From Streptomyces olindensis (GTDB lineage: Bacteria; Actinomycetota; Actinomycetes; Streptomycetales; Streptomycetaceae): DNA of 64,000 nt. The stretch's first letter is position 1. Each line of letters opens with the position of its first letter. Position numbers and translations under genes: made by a program. Below, piece by piece: positions 50,476-59,968 of the stretch. The stretch covers positions 196,775-260,774 of the forward strand of contig JJOH01000017.1 in NCBI GenBank assembly GCA_000696115.1, in the 5' to 3' direction. The notes beneath the pieces were generated by a model, which did not search any database, was not told the DNA's origin, and was given only the letters and a program-made list of their open reading frames with translations.

Positions 50476-51312
50476 ATGGTGCAGATCAAGACCCCCGAGC
50501 AGATCGCCAAGATGCGTGAGGCGGGGCTGGTCGTCGCCGCCATCCACGCGGCGACCCGTGAGGCCGCCGTCCCCGGGGCCACGACGAAGGATCTGGACCA
50601 GGTCGCCCGCAAGGTGCTCGCCGAGCACGACGCCAAGCCGAACTTCCTCGGCTACGGCGGCTTCCCCGCGACCATCTGCACGTCCGTGAACGAGGTCGTC
50701 GTCCACGGCATCCCCTCCGACGACGTCGTCCTCAAGGACGGGGACGTCATCTCCATCGACTGCGGCGCGATCATCGACGGCTGGCACGGCGACGCGGCCT
50801 TCACCGCCTTCGTCGGCTCCGGTCACGCCCCGGAGCTGATCGAGCTCTCCCGGGTGACCGAGGAGTCGATGTGGGCCGGCATCGCGGCCATGAAGCAGGG
50901 CAACCGCCTGGTCGACGTCTCCCGGGCGATCGAGACGTACATCCGCCGCCAGCCGAAGCCGGGCGGCGGCAAGTACGGGATCATCGAGGACTACGGCGGG
51001 CACGGCATCGGCACCGAGATGCACATGGACCCGCACCTGCTGAACTATGTCGACCGGCGGCGGGGCAAGGGGCCGAAGCTGGTGCCCGGGTTCTGCCTCG
51101 CGATCGAGCCGATGGTGTCGCTGGGGACGCCGAAGACGGAGGTCCTGGAGGACGACTGGACGGTCGTCACCACGGACGGTACGTGGTCGTCGCACTGGGA
51201 GCACTCGGTGGCGCTGACGGAGCAGGGGCCGCTGGTGCTGACGTCTCCCGACGGGGGGAAGGCGAAGCTCGCCGAGCTGGGGATCACCGCGGCGCCGGAC
51301 CCGCTGGGCTGA
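50476..51312 (+). CDS. map: Methionine aminopeptidase, type I
   Basis: 278 residues from ATG 50476, with AGGAGG 11 bases upstream. Pita-bread fold: FLGYGGFPATICTSVNEVVV, metal ligands in DVISIDCGAIIDGWHGDAAF (two Asp), EDYGGHGIGTEMHMDPHL (His), GFCLAIEPMVSLG and the final WEHSVALTEQG (Glu). It removes N-terminal Met from new proteins. Family length and start agree with Streptomyces homologues. Confidence 0.97.
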   Translation: MVQIKTPEQIAKMREAGLVVAAIHAATREAAVPGATTKDLDQVARKVLAEHDAKPNFLGYGGFPATICTSVNEVVVHGIPSDDVVLKDGDVISIDCGAIIDGWHGDAAFTAFVGSGHAPELIELSRVTEESMWAGIAAMKQGNRLVDVSRAIETYIRRQPKPGGGKYGIIEDYGGHGIGTEMHMDPHLLNYVDRRRGKGPKLVPGFCLAIEPMVSLGTPKTEVLEDDWTVVTTDGTWSSHWEHSVALTEQGPLVLTSPDGGKAKLAELGITAAPDPLG

Positions 51313-51370
51313 GCGCCGACGCCCTTCGGGGAGGGCGGTCGGGCCGGATGGCGGCTGCGGCTGCTTGGGG

Positions 51371-51409
51371 GCTGGTCGCGCAGGTCCCCGCGCCCCTTAC
51401 GGGGCGCGC
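51371..51409 (+). repeat. Dispersed Streptomyces repeat, copy 1 (after map)
   Basis: GCTGGTCGCGCAGGTCCCCG followed by CGCCCCTTACGGGGCGCG; the second half forms hairpin CGCGCCCC-TTAC-GGGGCGCG (51389-51408). It begins 58 bases after the map stop. Copies 2-4 are at 54193, 54896 and 59914, all on the same strand. Confidence 0.85.
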
Positions 51410-51554
51410 TTAAAGCTCTTGTGATCCGGGCAGACTGTCTCGATTCGTGTTTCCGAGGGGCCTGACGTAGACTGACTCGTCGGCTCTTGTGTACCCGCAT
51501 GCCTGCATGCGCTCGCACGGAGTCGATCAAGGTAGTCGATTCGAAGGGCGAAGC

Positions 51555-51776
51555 GTGGCCAAGAAGCAAGGTGCCATCGAGATCGAGGGCACTGTCGTCG
51601 AGTCTCTGCCGAACGCCATGTTCAAGGTCGAGCTCCAGAACGGCCACCAGGTCCTGGCACACATCAGCGGCAAGATGCGTATGCACTACATCCGCATCCT
51701 CCCTGACGACCGGGTCGTGGTGGAGCTGTCTCCGTACGACCTGACGCGTGGGCGGATCGTCTACCGCTACAAGTAG
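51555..51776 (+). CDS. infA: Translation initiation factor IF-1
   Basis: 73 residues from GTG 51555, GAAGGG upstream. [60 protein letters not shown] and RGRIVYRYK: the complete OB fold. IF-1 blocks the A site during initiation. A TAGACT box at 51468-51473 may be its -10. Confidence 0.98.
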   Translation: MAKKQGAIEIEGTVVESLPNAMFKVELQNGHQVLAHISGKMRMHYIRILPDDRVVVELSPYDLTRGRIVYRYK

Positions 51777-51835
51777 ATCTTGCCTGTGCCCCGGCTTCCC
51801 GGGGTGGTGGCACTGACCCGGAGAACCTCACACCC

Positions 51836-51949
51836 ATGAAGGTCAAGCCGAGCGTCAAGAAGATCTGCGACAAGTGCAGGGTGATCCGCCGTCACGGCCG
51901 GGTCATGATCATCTGCGAGAACCCGCGCCACAAGCAGCGCCAGGGCTGA
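51836..51949 (+). CDS. rpmJ: 50S ribosomal protein L36, zinc type
   Basis: 37 residues: [37 protein letters not shown]. Three Cys and one His (CDKC, ICENPRH) bind zinc, the housekeeping form. It lies between infA and rpsM as in most actinobacteria; 59 bases after infA. Confidence 0.97.
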   Translation: MKVKPSVKKICDKCRVIRRHGRVMIICENPRHKQRQG

Positions 51950-52147
51950 CGCACGATCGATCGCTCCCTCTGCATCCATCGCAGAGTTTCGCGCGACGCA
52001 AGCTGAATATGTTCATACGCAGGATCCAGGCGGACGGCTGTCCGTCTGACACCCCCGGTTCGGAGGCCGGGGACCCAGTTCGTACCTGGTACGGCGGCTG
52101 GGAGTCGGTTCTGCGGAAGACCTCCGACAAGTAACTGGAGCCATTGA

Positions 52148-52528
52148 ATGGCACGCGTTTCCGGTGTTGACATCCCGCGCGACAAGCGCGTGGAGATCGC
52201 CCTCACCTACGTGTTCGGCATCGGCCGGACCCTCTCCCAGCAGACGCTGGCCGCCACCGGCGTGGACCCGAACACCCGTGTTCGTGACCTCTCCGAGGAG
52301 CAGCTGGTCGCGATCCGCGAGTACGTCGACAACAACATCAAGACCGAGGGTGACCTCCGTCGCGAGATCCAGGCCGACATCCGCCGCAAGGTCGAGATCG
52401 GTACCTACCAGGGTCTGCGTCACCGCCGCGGTCTGCCCGTCCGCGGTCAGCGCACCAGCACCAACGCCCGCACCCGCAAGGGCCCGCGTCGCGCCATCGC
52501 CGGTAAGAAGAAGCCGGGCAAGAAGTAG
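52148..52528 (+). CDS. rpsM: 30S ribosomal protein S13
   Basis: 126 residues: [40 protein letters not shown], the helix-hairpin [20 protein letters not shown] and the basic tail [19 protein letters not shown]. It contacts tRNA and L5. The 198-base gap from rpmJ has small hairpins (CGGAC/GTCCG at 52031-52044) but no gene. Confidence 0.98.
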   Translation: MARVSGVDIPRDKRVEIALTYVFGIGRTLSQQTLAATGVDPNTRVRDLSEEQLVAIREYVDNNIKTEGDLRREIQADIRRKVEIGTYQGLRHRRGLPVRGQRTSTNARTRKGPRRAIAGKKKPGKK

Positions 52529-52592
52529 TCCTCAGCGGACGCTCGTCAGCGGTCTTCGCTGCAGGACCGACCACCTCCCGTAGGAGTTATAG

Positions 52593-52997
52593 ATGCCCCC
52601 CAAGGGACGTCAGGGCGCTGCCAAGAAGGTGCGCCGCAAGGAAAAGAAGAACGTCGCTCACGGCCACGCGCACATCAAGAGCACGTTCAACAACACGATC
52701 GTCTCGATCACGGACCCGTCCGGCAACGTGATCTCCTGGGCCTCCGCTGGCCACGTCGGCTTCAAGGGCTCCCGGAAGTCCACGCCGTTCGCCGCGCAGA
52801 TGGCCGCCGAGTCGGCCGCCCGCCGCGCCCAGGAGCACGGCATGCGCAAGGTCGACGTGTTCGTCAAGGGCCCGGGTTCCGGTCGTGAGACCGCCATCCG
52901 CTCCCTGCAGGCCACGGGCCTCGAGGTCGGCTCCATCCAGGACGTCACCCCGACCCCGCACAACGGCTGCCGTCCGCCGAAGCGCCGCCGCGTCTGA
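52593..52997 (+). CDS. rpsK: 30S ribosomal protein S11
   Basis: 134 residues: a basic start [20 protein letters not shown] then [40 protein letters not shown] and the end [16 protein letters not shown]. It lies on the 30S platform next to S7. No rpsD follows it; the next gene is rpoA. Confidence 0.98.
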   Translation: MPPKGRQGAAKKVRRKEKKNVAHGHAHIKSTFNNTIVSITDPSGNVISWASAGHVGFKGSRKSTPFAAQMAAESAARRAQEHGMRKVDVFVKGPGSGRETAIRSLQATGLEVGSIQDVTPTPHNGCRPPKRRRV

Positions 52998-53151
52998 CGC
53001 GTCGCCTTCGGGTTCACGGTTTTCGGGCGGTACGGCTCCGTAAAAGGGCCGTATCGCCCGTACCCTTGCAGTACCCGTCCCTTTCTGTCGGGGACGGTTC
53101 AAGTCGGGCGTCAAATAGCGGGCGCCCCCGACTGAAGGATCTGATCCACAC

Positions 53152-54174
53152 ATGCTGATCGCTCAGCGTCCCTCGTTGACCGAAGAGGTCGTCGACGAGT
53201 TCCGCTCCCGGTTCGTGATCGAGCCGCTGGAGCCGGGCTTCGGCTACACCCTCGGCAACTCCCTGCGCCGGACCCTCCTCTCCTCGATCCCGGGTGCGGC
53301 GGTCACGTCCATCCGCATCGACGGTGTCCTGCACGAGTTCACCACCGTGCCGGGCGTCAAGGAGGACGTCACCGACCTGATCCTCAACATCAAGCAGCTG
53401 GTCGTCTCCTCGGAGCACGACGAGCCGGTCGTGATGTACCTGCGCAAGCAGGGCCCGGGTCTGGTCACCGCCGCCGACATCGCGCCCCCGGCCGGTGTCG
53501 AGGTGCACAACCCCGACCTCGTCCTCGCCACGCTCAACGGCAAGGGCAAGCTGGAGATGGAGCTGACGGTCGAGCGTGGCCGCGGTTACGTCTCCGCCGT
53601 GCAGAACAAGCAGGTCGGCCAGGAGATCGGCCGTATCCCGGTCGACTCCATCTACTCGCCGGTTCTGAAGGTCACGTACAAGGTCGAGGCCACGCGTGTC
53701 GAGCAGCGCACCGACTTCGACAAGCTGATCGTCGACGTCGAGACCAAGCAGGCGATGCGTCCGCGTGACGCCATGGCCTCCGCCGGTAAGACCCTGGTCG
53801 AGCTGTTCGGTCTCGCCCGCGAGCTGAACATCGACGCCGAGGGCATCGACATGGGTCCGTCCCCGACGGACGCTGCGCTCGCCGCGGATCTTGCTCTGCC
53901 GATCGAGGAGCTCGAGCTCACCGTTCGGTCGTACAACTGCCTCAAGCGTGAGGGCATCCACTCCGTGGGTGAGCTCGTCGCTCGTTCCGAGGCCGACCTC
54001 CTCGACATTCGTAACTTCGGTGCGAAGTCGATCGACGAGGTCAAGGCGAAGCTGGCGGGTATGGGCCTGGCGCTGAAGGACTCGCCTCCCGGGTTCGACC
54101 CGACCGCTGCGGCGGACGCGTTCGGTGCCGATGACGACGCTGACGCCGGTTTCGTGGAGACCGAGCAGTACTGA
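53152..54174 (+). CDS. rpoA: DNA-directed RNA polymerase subunit alpha
   Basis: 340 residues. N-terminal domain for dimerisation and beta/beta' binding ([40 protein letters not shown]), a linker near residue 235, then the C-terminal domain that binds UP elements and activators ([40 protein letters not shown]). An acidic tail ends the protein. Two copies assemble with RpoB and RpoC, both encoded in this window. Confidence 0.98.
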   Translation: MLIAQRPSLTEEVVDEFRSRFVIEPLEPGFGYTLGNSLRRTLLSSIPGAAVTSIRIDGVLHEFTTVPGVKEDVTDLILNIKQLVVSSEHDEPVVMYLRKQGPGLVTAADIAPPAGVEVHNPDLVLATLNGKGKLEMELTVERGRGYVSAVQNKQVGQEIGRIPVDSIYSPVLKVTYKVEATRVEQRTDFDKLIVDVETKQAMRPRDAMASAGKTLVELFGLARELNIDAEGIDMGPSPTDAALAADLALPIEELELTVRSYNCLKREGIHSVGELVARSEADLLDIRNFGAKSIDEVKAKLAGMGLALKDSPPGFDPTAAADAFGADDDADAGFVETEQY

Positions 54175-54192
54175 TTCGGCTGCCGGTCCGTT

Positions 54193-54233
54193 GTGGCTGG
54201 TCGCACAGTTCCCCGCGCCCCTTACGGGGCGCG
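54193..54233 (+). repeat. Dispersed Streptomyces repeat, copy 2 (after rpoA)
   Basis: GTGGCTGGTCGCACAGTTCC then CCGCGCCCCTTACGGGGCGCG; same hairpin CGCGCCCC-TTAC-GGGGCGCG as copy 1. It begins 18 bases after the rpoA stop and may serve as its terminator. Confidence 0.85.
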
Positions 54234-54341
54234 GTCCCTTCCGGAGTTGAAAAGAACCCCGGATCTCTGACAGACAACCGTCTGCTCAGATACTGACCCC
54301 GGTACCTGATACGGCCGGGGCAGACACCTAGGAGAAACACC

Positions 54342-54854
54342 ATGCCGAAGCCCACCAAGGGTGCCCGTATGGGCGGCAGCGCCGCGCACGAGAAGCTGAT
54401 GCTCGCGAACCTCGCGAAGTCGCTGTTCGAGCACGGTCGTATCACCACCACCGAGGCCAAGGCGCGCAAGCTGCGGCCGTACGCCGAGCGTCTGGTCACC
54501 AAGGCGAAGAAGGGCGACCTTCACAACCGCCGTCAGGTGCTCCAGGTCATCACGGACAAGAGCGTCGTCCACACGCTCTTCACCGAGATCGGCCCGCGCT
54601 ACGAGAACCGTCCGGGTGGCTACACCCGCATCACCAAGATCGGCAACCGCCGTGGCGACAACGCGCCCATGGCCGTCATCGAGCTGGTCGAGGGTCTGAC
54701 GGTGGCGCAGGAGGCGACCGGCGAGGCCGAGGCCGCGACCAAGCGCGCGGTCAAGGAAGACGCCCTCAAGAAGGACGAGGCCGCGGAGGCCAAGACCGAC
54801 GAGGGCACCGAGGCCAAGGCCGATGAGGCTGCCGAGGAGTCGAAGGACGCGTAA
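54342..54854 (+). CDS. rplQ: 50S ribosomal protein L17
   Basis: 170 residues: [60 protein letters not shown] and [20 protein letters not shown]. The last 50 residues are an Ala/Glu/Lys/Asp-rich tail ([20 protein letters not shown]) usual in actinomycetes and lacking in E. coli. AGGAG lies upstream. Confidence 0.97.
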   Translation: MPKPTKGARMGGSAAHEKLMLANLAKSLFEHGRITTTEAKARKLRPYAERLVTKAKKGDLHNRRQVLQVITDKSVVHTLFTEIGPRYENRPGGYTRITKIGNRRGDNAPMAVIELVEGLTVAQEATGEAEAATKRAVKEDALKKDEAAEAKTDEGTEAKADEAAEESKDA

Positions 54855-54895
54855 GCGTCTGCCGGGGGCTGTGGTTCGGCGGCTGCGGCTTCGTC

Positions 54896-54935
54896 GTGGT
54901 TGTTCGCGCAGTTCCCCGCGCCCCTGAGAGGGCGC
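54896..54935 (+). repeat. Dispersed Streptomyces repeat, copy 3 (after rplQ)
   Basis: GTGGTTGTTCGCGCAGTTCC then CCGCGCCCCTGAGAGGGCGC. The 5' half matches the other copies and the 3' half can fold as GCGCCC-CTGAGA-GGGCGC. It begins 41 bases after the rplQ stop. Confidence 0.8.
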
Positions 54936-54937
54936 CT

Positions 54938-54969
54938 GCGGGTCCGTTCCTTTTCAGGGGCGGGCCCGC
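54938..54969 (+). terminator. Hairpin between rplQ and truA
   Basis: GCGGGTCCG / CGGGCCCGC (one G-U) around a 14-nt loop containing TTCCTTTTC, directly after repeat copy 3 and 26 bases before truA. Confidence 0.55.
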
Positions 54970-54995
54970 TTTCGTGTTGCTGAGAGGATCTGTAC

Positions 54996-55850
54996 GTGAG
55001 TGATGAAGCAGCAGCCGGTTACGTCCGGGTCCGGCTCGATCTGTCGTACGACGGGAGCGAGTTCTCCGGGTGGGCCAAGCAGGCCGGGGGGCGGCGGACC
55101 GTGCAGGGGGAGATCGAGGACGCCCTGCGGACCGTGACGCGGTCGCGGGAGACGTACGAACTGACCGTGGCGGGGCGCACCGATGCCGGGGTGCACGCCC
55201 GGGGGCAGGTCGCGCATGTGGACCTGCCGCGTGAGGTGTGGGCCGAGCACCACCAGAAGCTCCTGAAGAGGCTCGCCGGGCGGCTGCCCCGGGACGTGCG
55301 GGTCTGGGCCCTCAGGGAGGCGCCCAGTGGCTTCAACGCCCGTTTCTCGGCGGTCTGGAGGCGATACGCGTACCGGGTCACCGACAACCCCGGGGGCGTC
55401 GACCCGCTGCTGCGCAACCATGTGCTGTGGCACGACTGGCCGTTGGACGTCGACGCCATGAACGAGGCGGCGCGGCGGCTGCTCGGGGAGCACGACTTCG
55501 CCGCCTACTGCAAGAAGCGGGAGGGCGCGACGACGATCCGGACGCTGCAGGAGCTGAGTCTCGTCAAGGGCGGCGACGGCATCATCACCGCGACCGTGCG
55601 GGCCGACGCCTTCTGCCACAACATGGTGCGCTCGCTCATCGGGGCGCTGCTGTTCGTGGGCGACGGACACCGCCCCGCCGACTGGCCCCGGAAGGTGCTC
55701 GACGCCGGCGTCCGGGACTCCGCCGTGCACGTCGTACGGCCGCACGGCCTGACGCTGGAGGAGGTCGGCTACCCGGCCGACGAACTGCTCGCCGCGCGCA
55801 ACAAGGAGGCGCGGAACAAGCGGTCGCTGCCGTCGGCGGGGTGCTGCTGA
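54996..55850 (+). CDS. truA: tRNA pseudouridine synthase A
   Basis: 284 residues from GTG 54996. [20 protein letters not shown], catalytic [19 protein letters not shown] with Asp63, [19 protein letters not shown], and [20 protein letters not shown]. It makes pseudouridine at positions 38-40 of tRNA anticodon stems. It follows rplQ as in most Gram-positives. Its stop lies in the first unit of a short duplicated sequence. Confidence 0.96.
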   Translation: MSDEAAAGYVRVRLDLSYDGSEFSGWAKQAGGRRTVQGEIEDALRTVTRSRETYELTVAGRTDAGVHARGQVAHVDLPREVWAEHHQKLLKRLAGRLPRDVRVWALREAPSGFNARFSAVWRRYAYRVTDNPGGVDPLLRNHVLWHDWPLDVDAMNEAARRLLGEHDFAAYCKKREGATTIRTLQELSLVKGGDGIITATVRADAFCHNMVRSLIGALLFVGDGHRPADWPRKVLDAGVRDSAVHVVRPHGLTLEEVGYPADELLAARNKEARNKRSLPSAGCC

Positions 55851-55872
55851 GGCGGTGGGGTGCTGCTGAGGC
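55838..55872. repeat. 16-bp direct duplication at the truA stop
   Basis: GGGGTGCTGCTGAGGC occurs at 55838-55853 and again at 55857-55872, period 19. The first copy contains the truA TGA. A recent local duplication between convergent genes. Confidence 0.85.
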
Positions 55873-56751
55873 CTACTGGTCGGCGGCGGCGGACGCCTGG
55901 ACCTGGCCGCGGCGGTGGATCTGGTCGATCGTGAACTGGGCCAGGTCGTTGCCGGCCTTGAAGACCGCGGTGTCCTGGGGCGTCACGTCCTTGCCGTTGG
56001 TGAAGCCGGCGTTGGTGAAGTAGGCGTAGCGGCCGTAGGAGTTGCCGGTCGTGCGGCAGAAGCCGGACTCGCAGAAGGGCTTCACGCCGCCGCCGGAGAG
56101 CGACTTCACGAAGCTCCTCTTGTTGGTCTGGCTCCTGGCCTTGGCGGCCTGGGCCTCGGTGTCGAAGACCGCCACACCGACCGTCACGGCGATGCCGTCC
56201 TTGGAGTAGGTGGCACGTATCAGGCGGGTGCAGCCGTTCCCGGTGAGGGCCTTGGGGAGCGTGCCGCCGGTCGCCGAGGCGCAGTTCCTGGTGTCGGCGG
56301 TGGGGCCCTTCTTGTACAACGTCCCGGCCATGGTCAGCTGGGTACCGGGGAAGAGGGTGTCCGGGCTGAGCGGGGCCTTGTCCTTCTTCGCGCTGGAGAT
56401 GAAGTCCTTCGGGTCCAGCGGGGGCGGGGCGCTGGTCGGGGCGAACGACGGGGCCGAGGGCGAGCCGCTCGGGATGTCCGCGGAGGGCAGGGAGGCGGGG
56501 TTGTTCGCCTGGTCGTCGCCGCCCGCCGAGACCACGGCCACGGCGACGGCGGCACCGATCGCGACGGTGGCGAGCGCGCCACCACCGACCAGCAGCAGCC
56601 GGCGTCGTTTGTTGCGGGCCTCGGACGCCTCGGCGAGCGCGGCCCAGTCCGGAGACTGGCCGCCGCCGCTGTTCCACGGCTGCTGCGACTGCGGTTTCCA
56701 GGGATCCCACTGGGACTGAGGTCCCCCCTGCCCAAAGCTCATGGGGCGCAT
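55873..56751 (-). CDS. Membrane-anchored protein of unknown function
   Basis: 292 residues (MSFGQ at 56742 is an alternative start). A Gln/Pro/Gly/Trp-rich cytoplasmic start (PQSQWDPWKPQSQQPW), a basic turn NKRRRLLL and one membrane helix VGGGALATVAIGAAVAVAVV (about residues 56-75), a Pro/Ser-rich linker, then an extracellular domain with TLFPGTQLTMAGTLYKKG, CTRLIRATYSKDGIAVTVGV, PFCESGFCRTTGNSYGRYAY. Four or more Cys outside could form disulphides. It converges with truA. Family unknown to me; typical Streptomyces surface protein. Confidence 0.78.
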   Translation of the reverse strand: MRPMSFGQGGPQSQWDPWKPQSQQPWNSGGGQSPDWAALAEASEARNKRRRLLLVGGGALATVAIGAAVAVAVVSAGGDDQANNPASLPSADIPSGSPSAPSFAPTSAPPPLDPKDFISSAKKDKAPLSPDTLFPGTQLTMAGTLYKKGPTADTRNCASATGGTLPKALTGNGCTRLIRATYSKDGIAVTVGVAVFDTEAQAAKARSQTNKRSFVKSLSGGGVKPFCESGFCRTTGNSYGRYAYFTNAGFTNGKDVTPQDTAVFKAGNDLAQFTIDQIHRRGQVQASAAADQ

Positions 56752-56816
56752 CTTAGACGGGACATGGGGTGTGCTGGTCCGCCCCGAGCGACCCCGGAGC
56801 CCCTAGCGTTCCTCCC

Positions 56817-57128
56817 ATGACAACGGGCAAAGGCGACATCTGCGGGTGGTTGGGGCGACTGCTGCCGGCTGTGGTGCTGCTGGTGTGCCTGTCGGCGTGG
56901 CTGCCGGCCGGACTCGGGGTGTGGCCGTCGGTCCTGGTCGGGGTGGTGCGGGCGTCCCGTCGCCCGCGCGGTGGCGGTTCCCTGCTGCGGTGGGGGGCCG
57001 GGATGTGCGCCGACGTGGTGCTGTCGTCGGTGGCGCCGTTCGTGCGGCCGGTGCGGCGGCGGACGCTGCGGAGAGCCGTCACCGTGTGTGCCGTCCTGTG
57101 CCTGTCCGTGGCCGACCGGGGGCGGTGA
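56817..57128 (+). CDS. Small hydrophobic protein of unknown function
   Basis: 103 residues from ATG 56817: a hydrophobic start LGRLLPAVVLLVCLSAWLPA, GLGVWPSVLVGVVRAS, then a basic stretch and a second hydrophobic part ADVVLSSVAPFVRPVRRRTL. TAGCGT (56804-56809) sits exactly 7 bases before the ATG, so a leaderless transcript is likely. No family recognised; the coding assignment rests on reading frame and promoter only. Confidence 0.45.
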   Translation: MTTGKGDICGWLGRLLPAVVLLVCLSAWLPAGLGVWPSVLVGVVRASRRPRGGGSLLRWGAGMCADVVLSSVAPFVRPVRRRTLRRAVTVCAVLCLSVADRGR

Positions 57129-57137
57129 TCCCGCGTT

Positions 57138-57166
57138 TTGACCCTTGTCGAACACCCCGGTATTCT
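57138..57166 (+). promoter_or_regulatory. rplM-rpsI promoter
   Basis: TTGACC (57138-57143), 17-bp spacer, TATTCT (57161-57166). It shares the -35, the -10 and spacer bases with the rpsJ promoter. The leader to rplM is about 170 nt. Confidence 0.75.
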
Positions 57167-57342
57167 GCTTGTTCGTTGTGTATTGGCTTGCTCATTCTCA
57201 CGGGACGGGCCCTTACACCGGTCCACCGGGCCGATGACCAGCGACCAGCACGCGGTTTGCGTCACCGCAGTGCGGTCAAGGCTGTCGTGATCGTTTCGGT
57301 GACCTGTTCAGGACCATTCACTCGAAGCGAAGGCTACGAACC

Positions 57343-57786
57343 GTGCGTACGTACAGCCCCAAGCCCGGCGATGTGACGCGCCAGTGGCACGTCATTGACG
57401 CTCAGGACGTCGTCCTGGGCCGTCTCGCCTCCACCGCGGCCACCCTTCTGCGGGGCAAGCACAAGCCGATCTACGCGCCGCACGTCGACGCTGGTGACTT
57501 CGTCATCATCATCAACGCCGACAAGGTGCACCTCTCCGGCAACAAGCGGACCCAGAAGATGGCGTACCGCCACTCCGGCTACCCGGGTGGTCTGCGCTCC
57601 GTCCGCTACGACGAGCTGCTTGACAAGAACCCCGAGAAGGCCATCGAGAAGGCCGTCAAGGGCATGCTCCCCAAGAACTCCCTGGGCCGTCAGATGCTCT
57701 CGAAGCTGAAGGTCTACAAGGGTGACCAGCACCCGCACGGCGCGCAGCAGCCGCAGCCGTACGAGATCACCCAGGTCGCGCAGTAA
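57343..57786 (+). CDS. rplM: 50S ribosomal protein L13
   Basis: 147 residues from GTG 57343: [60 protein letters not shown] and [20 protein letters not shown]. An early 50S assembly protein. It is followed at 42 bases by rpsI, the universal pair. Confidence 0.97.
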   Translation: MRTYSPKPGDVTRQWHVIDAQDVVLGRLASTAATLLRGKHKPIYAPHVDAGDFVIIINADKVHLSGNKRTQKMAYRHSGYPGGLRSVRYDELLDKNPEKAIEKAVKGMLPKNSLGRQMLSKLKVYKGDQHPHGAQQPQPYEITQVAQ

Positions 57787-57828
57787 GTCCGGCCACCCCC
57801 TAAGACTGAAGAGAATCTGAGGAGAATC

Positions 57829-58341
57829 GTGGCCGAGACCACTGCCGAGCAGCCGCTCGAAGAGCTTGACATCGACAGCTACACCACCGAGTCCGAGGTG
57901 CCCGTCGAGGGCGAGTACACCTCGGAGTCCATGGCGTCCCGCTTCGGCGAGCCCCAGCCGGCCGCCGGCCTGGGCCGTCGCAAGAACGCCATCGCCCGCG
58001 TCCGGATCGTCCCGGGCACCGGCAAGTGGAAGATCAACGGTCGCACCCTCGAGGACTACTTCCCGAACAAGGTGCACCAGCAGGAAGTCAACGAGCCCTT
58101 CAAGGTGCTGGAGCTCGAGGGCCGCTACGACGTCGTCGCCCGCATCGCCGGTGGCGGTGTCTCCGGTCAGGCCGGTGCGCTCCGTCTCGGTGTCGCCCGC
58201 GCGCTGAACGAGGCCGACGTGGACAACAACCGCGGCCCGCTGAAGAAGGCCGGCTTCCTCCGCCGCGACGACCGTGCGGTCGAGCGCAAGAAGGCCGGTC
58301 TGAAGAAGGCCCGCAAGGCTCCGCAGTACAGCAAGCGCTAA
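57829..58341 (+). CDS. rpsI: 30S ribosomal protein S9
   Basis: 170 residues from GTG 57829, GAGGAG upstream. An acidic N-terminus of about 40 residues ([20 protein letters not shown]) absent from the 130-residue E. coli protein, then [39 protein letters not shown] and the conserved end [10 protein letters not shown] that touches P-site tRNA. Confidence 0.97.
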   Translation: MAETTAEQPLEELDIDSYTTESEVPVEGEYTSESMASRFGEPQPAAGLGRRKNAIARVRIVPGTGKWKINGRTLEDYFPNKVHQQEVNEPFKVLELEGRYDVVARIAGGGVSGQAGALRLGVARALNEADVDNNRGPLKKAGFLRRDDRAVERKKAGLKKARKAPQYSKR

Positions 58342-58378
58342 TCGCGTCGCCTGTCCTGGCGACTGGCTTCGCAACGAT

Positions 58379-58411
58379 CGCCCCGGCGGCACGGACTGTG
58401 CTGCCGGGGCG
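58379..58411 (+). terminator. Terminator of rplM-rpsI
   Basis: CGCCCCGGCGGCAC / GTGCTGCCGGGGCG, 14 bp with one G-U and a 5-nt loop, followed by GTTCGTTTA; 37 bases after rpsI. Confidence 0.88.
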
Positions 58412-58506
58412 GTTCGTTTACACAACCCCTACCGCCCCCGGACAGTCTCAGGGATGTACTTGGGGATGTGAGCCGCATTCTCTTCAGCAATTCGGAGGAC
58501 AGCACA

Positions 58507-59865
58507 GTGGGACGACTCTTCGGCACGGACGGCGTGCGCGGTGTCGCCAACGCGGATCTGACGGCGGAGATGGCCCTGGGCCTCTCCGTGGCCGCGGCGC
58601 ACGTACTGGCCGAGGCGGGCACGTTCGAGGGACACCGGCCGACGGCGGTCGTCGGGCGTGACCCGCGCGCGTCCGGGGAGTTCCTGGAGGCCGCCGTGGT
58701 CGCGGGCCTCGCCAGCGCCGGCGTGGACGTCCTGCGGGTCGGTGTGCTGCCGACGCCCGCGGTGGCGTTCCTGACCGGATCGCTCGGCGCCGACCTGGGC
58801 GTGATGCTCTCCGCGAGCCACAACGCCATGCCCGACAACGGCATCAAGTTCTTCGCCCGCGGTGGTCACAAGCTCGCCGACGAGCTGGAGGACCGGATCG
58901 AGTCCGTCTACGAGGAGCACTGCACCGGCGCCCCGTGGGACCGGCCGACCGGTGCCGGCGTGGGCCGGGTGCGCGAGTACGGCGAGGGCTTCGACCGCTA
59001 CGTCGAGCACCTGCTGGGCGTCCTGCCGAACCGGCTCGAAGGGCTGAAGGTCGTCCTCGACGAGGCGCACGGCGCCGCCGCCCGGGTTTCGCCCGAGGCG
59101 TTCCGGCGGGCCGGTGCCGAGGTCGTCACGATCGGGGCCGAGCCGGACGGGCTCAACATCAACGACGGATGCGGCTCCACCCACCTGGACCTGCTCAAGG
59201 CCGCCGTCCTCGAGCACGGGGCCGACCTCGGCATCGCGCACGACGGTGACGCCGACCGGTGCCTCGCCGTGGACCACACCGGCGAGGAGGTGGACGGGGA
59301 CCAGATCCTCGCCGTGCTCGCCCTCGCCATGCGGGAGCAGTCCGCGCTGCGGTCCGACACGGTCGTGGCCACCGTGATGTCCAACCTGGGCTTCAAGCTG
59401 GCCATGGAGCGCGAGGGCATCCGGCTGGTGCAGACCGCCGTGGGCGACCGGTACGTGCTGGAGGAGATGAAGGAGCACGGGTTCGCCCTCGGGGGCGAGC
59501 AGTCCGGGCACGTGATCGTCCTCGACCACGCGACGACCGGGGACGGCACGCTGACCGGGTTGCTGCTGGCCGCCCGGGTCGCCGGGAGCGGGCGTTCGCT
59601 GCGGGAGCTGGCCTCCGTGATGGAGCGGCTGCCGCAGGTGCTGATCAATGTGCCGGACGTGGACAAGTCGCGGGTGAAGACGTCCGCGGAGCTGGCTTCG
59701 GCGGTGGCCGATGCCGAGCGGGAGCTCGGGGCTACGGGGCGGGTGCTGTTGCGTCCCTCCGGGACCGAGCCGTTGGTGCGGGTGATGGTCGAGGCGGCGG
59801 ATATCGAGCAGGCTCGGTCTGTCGCCGGGCGGCTGGCCGATGCGGTGAAGTCCGCGCTGGGGTGA
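58507..59865 (+). CDS. glmM: Phosphoglucosamine mutase
   Basis: 452 residues from GTG 58507, GGAGG 7 bases upstream. [20 protein letters not shown], the phosphoserine loop [19 protein letters not shown] with Ser104, the metal loop [12 protein letters not shown], the sugar loop [10 protein letters not shown] and the phosphate-binding end [14 protein letters not shown]. It converts glucosamine-6-phosphate to glucosamine-1-phosphate for UDP-GlcNAc, the precursor used by MurB's pathway. rpsI-glmM order is usual. Confidence 0.97.
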   Translation: MGRLFGTDGVRGVANADLTAEMALGLSVAAAHVLAEAGTFEGHRPTAVVGRDPRASGEFLEAAVVAGLASAGVDVLRVGVLPTPAVAFLTGSLGADLGVMLSASHNAMPDNGIKFFARGGHKLADELEDRIESVYEEHCTGAPWDRPTGAGVGRVREYGEGFDRYVEHLLGVLPNRLEGLKVVLDEAHGAAARVSPEAFRRAGAEVVTIGAEPDGLNINDGCGSTHLDLLKAAVLEHGADLGIAHDGDADRCLAVDHTGEEVDGDQILAVLALAMREQSALRSDTVVATVMSNLGFKLAMEREGIRLVQTAVGDRYVLEEMKEHGFALGGEQSGHVIVLDHATTGDGTLTGLLLAARVAGSGRSLRELASVMERLPQVLINVPDVDKSRVKTSAELASAVADAERELGATGRVLLRPSGTEPLVRVMVEAADIEQARSVAGRLADAVKSALG

Positions 59866-59913
59866 TGAGCGGGTCTGGGGTGGGGGGTTCTGTGGTGGGC
59901 GGGCTGCGGGTTG

Positions 59914-59968
59914 TGTGTGGCTGGTCGCGCAGTTCCCCGCGCCCCTGAGGGAGCTGCTCCTCAGGGCG
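59914..59968 (+). repeat. Dispersed Streptomyces repeat, copy 4 (after glmM)
   Basis: TGTGTGGCTGGTCGCGCAGT then TCCCCGCGCCCCTGAGG. Here the 3' half becomes a longer hairpin CCCTGAGGGAG / CTCCTCAGGG (about 59943-59966) between the convergent glmM and DUF389 genes, so it probably ends both transcripts. Confidence 0.82.

Noticed and set aside
52997-53151. A missing or hidden rpsD between rpsK and rpoA
   Set aside because: The gap is only 154 bases, too short for S4; in Streptomyces rpsD lies elsewhere, so this is normal.
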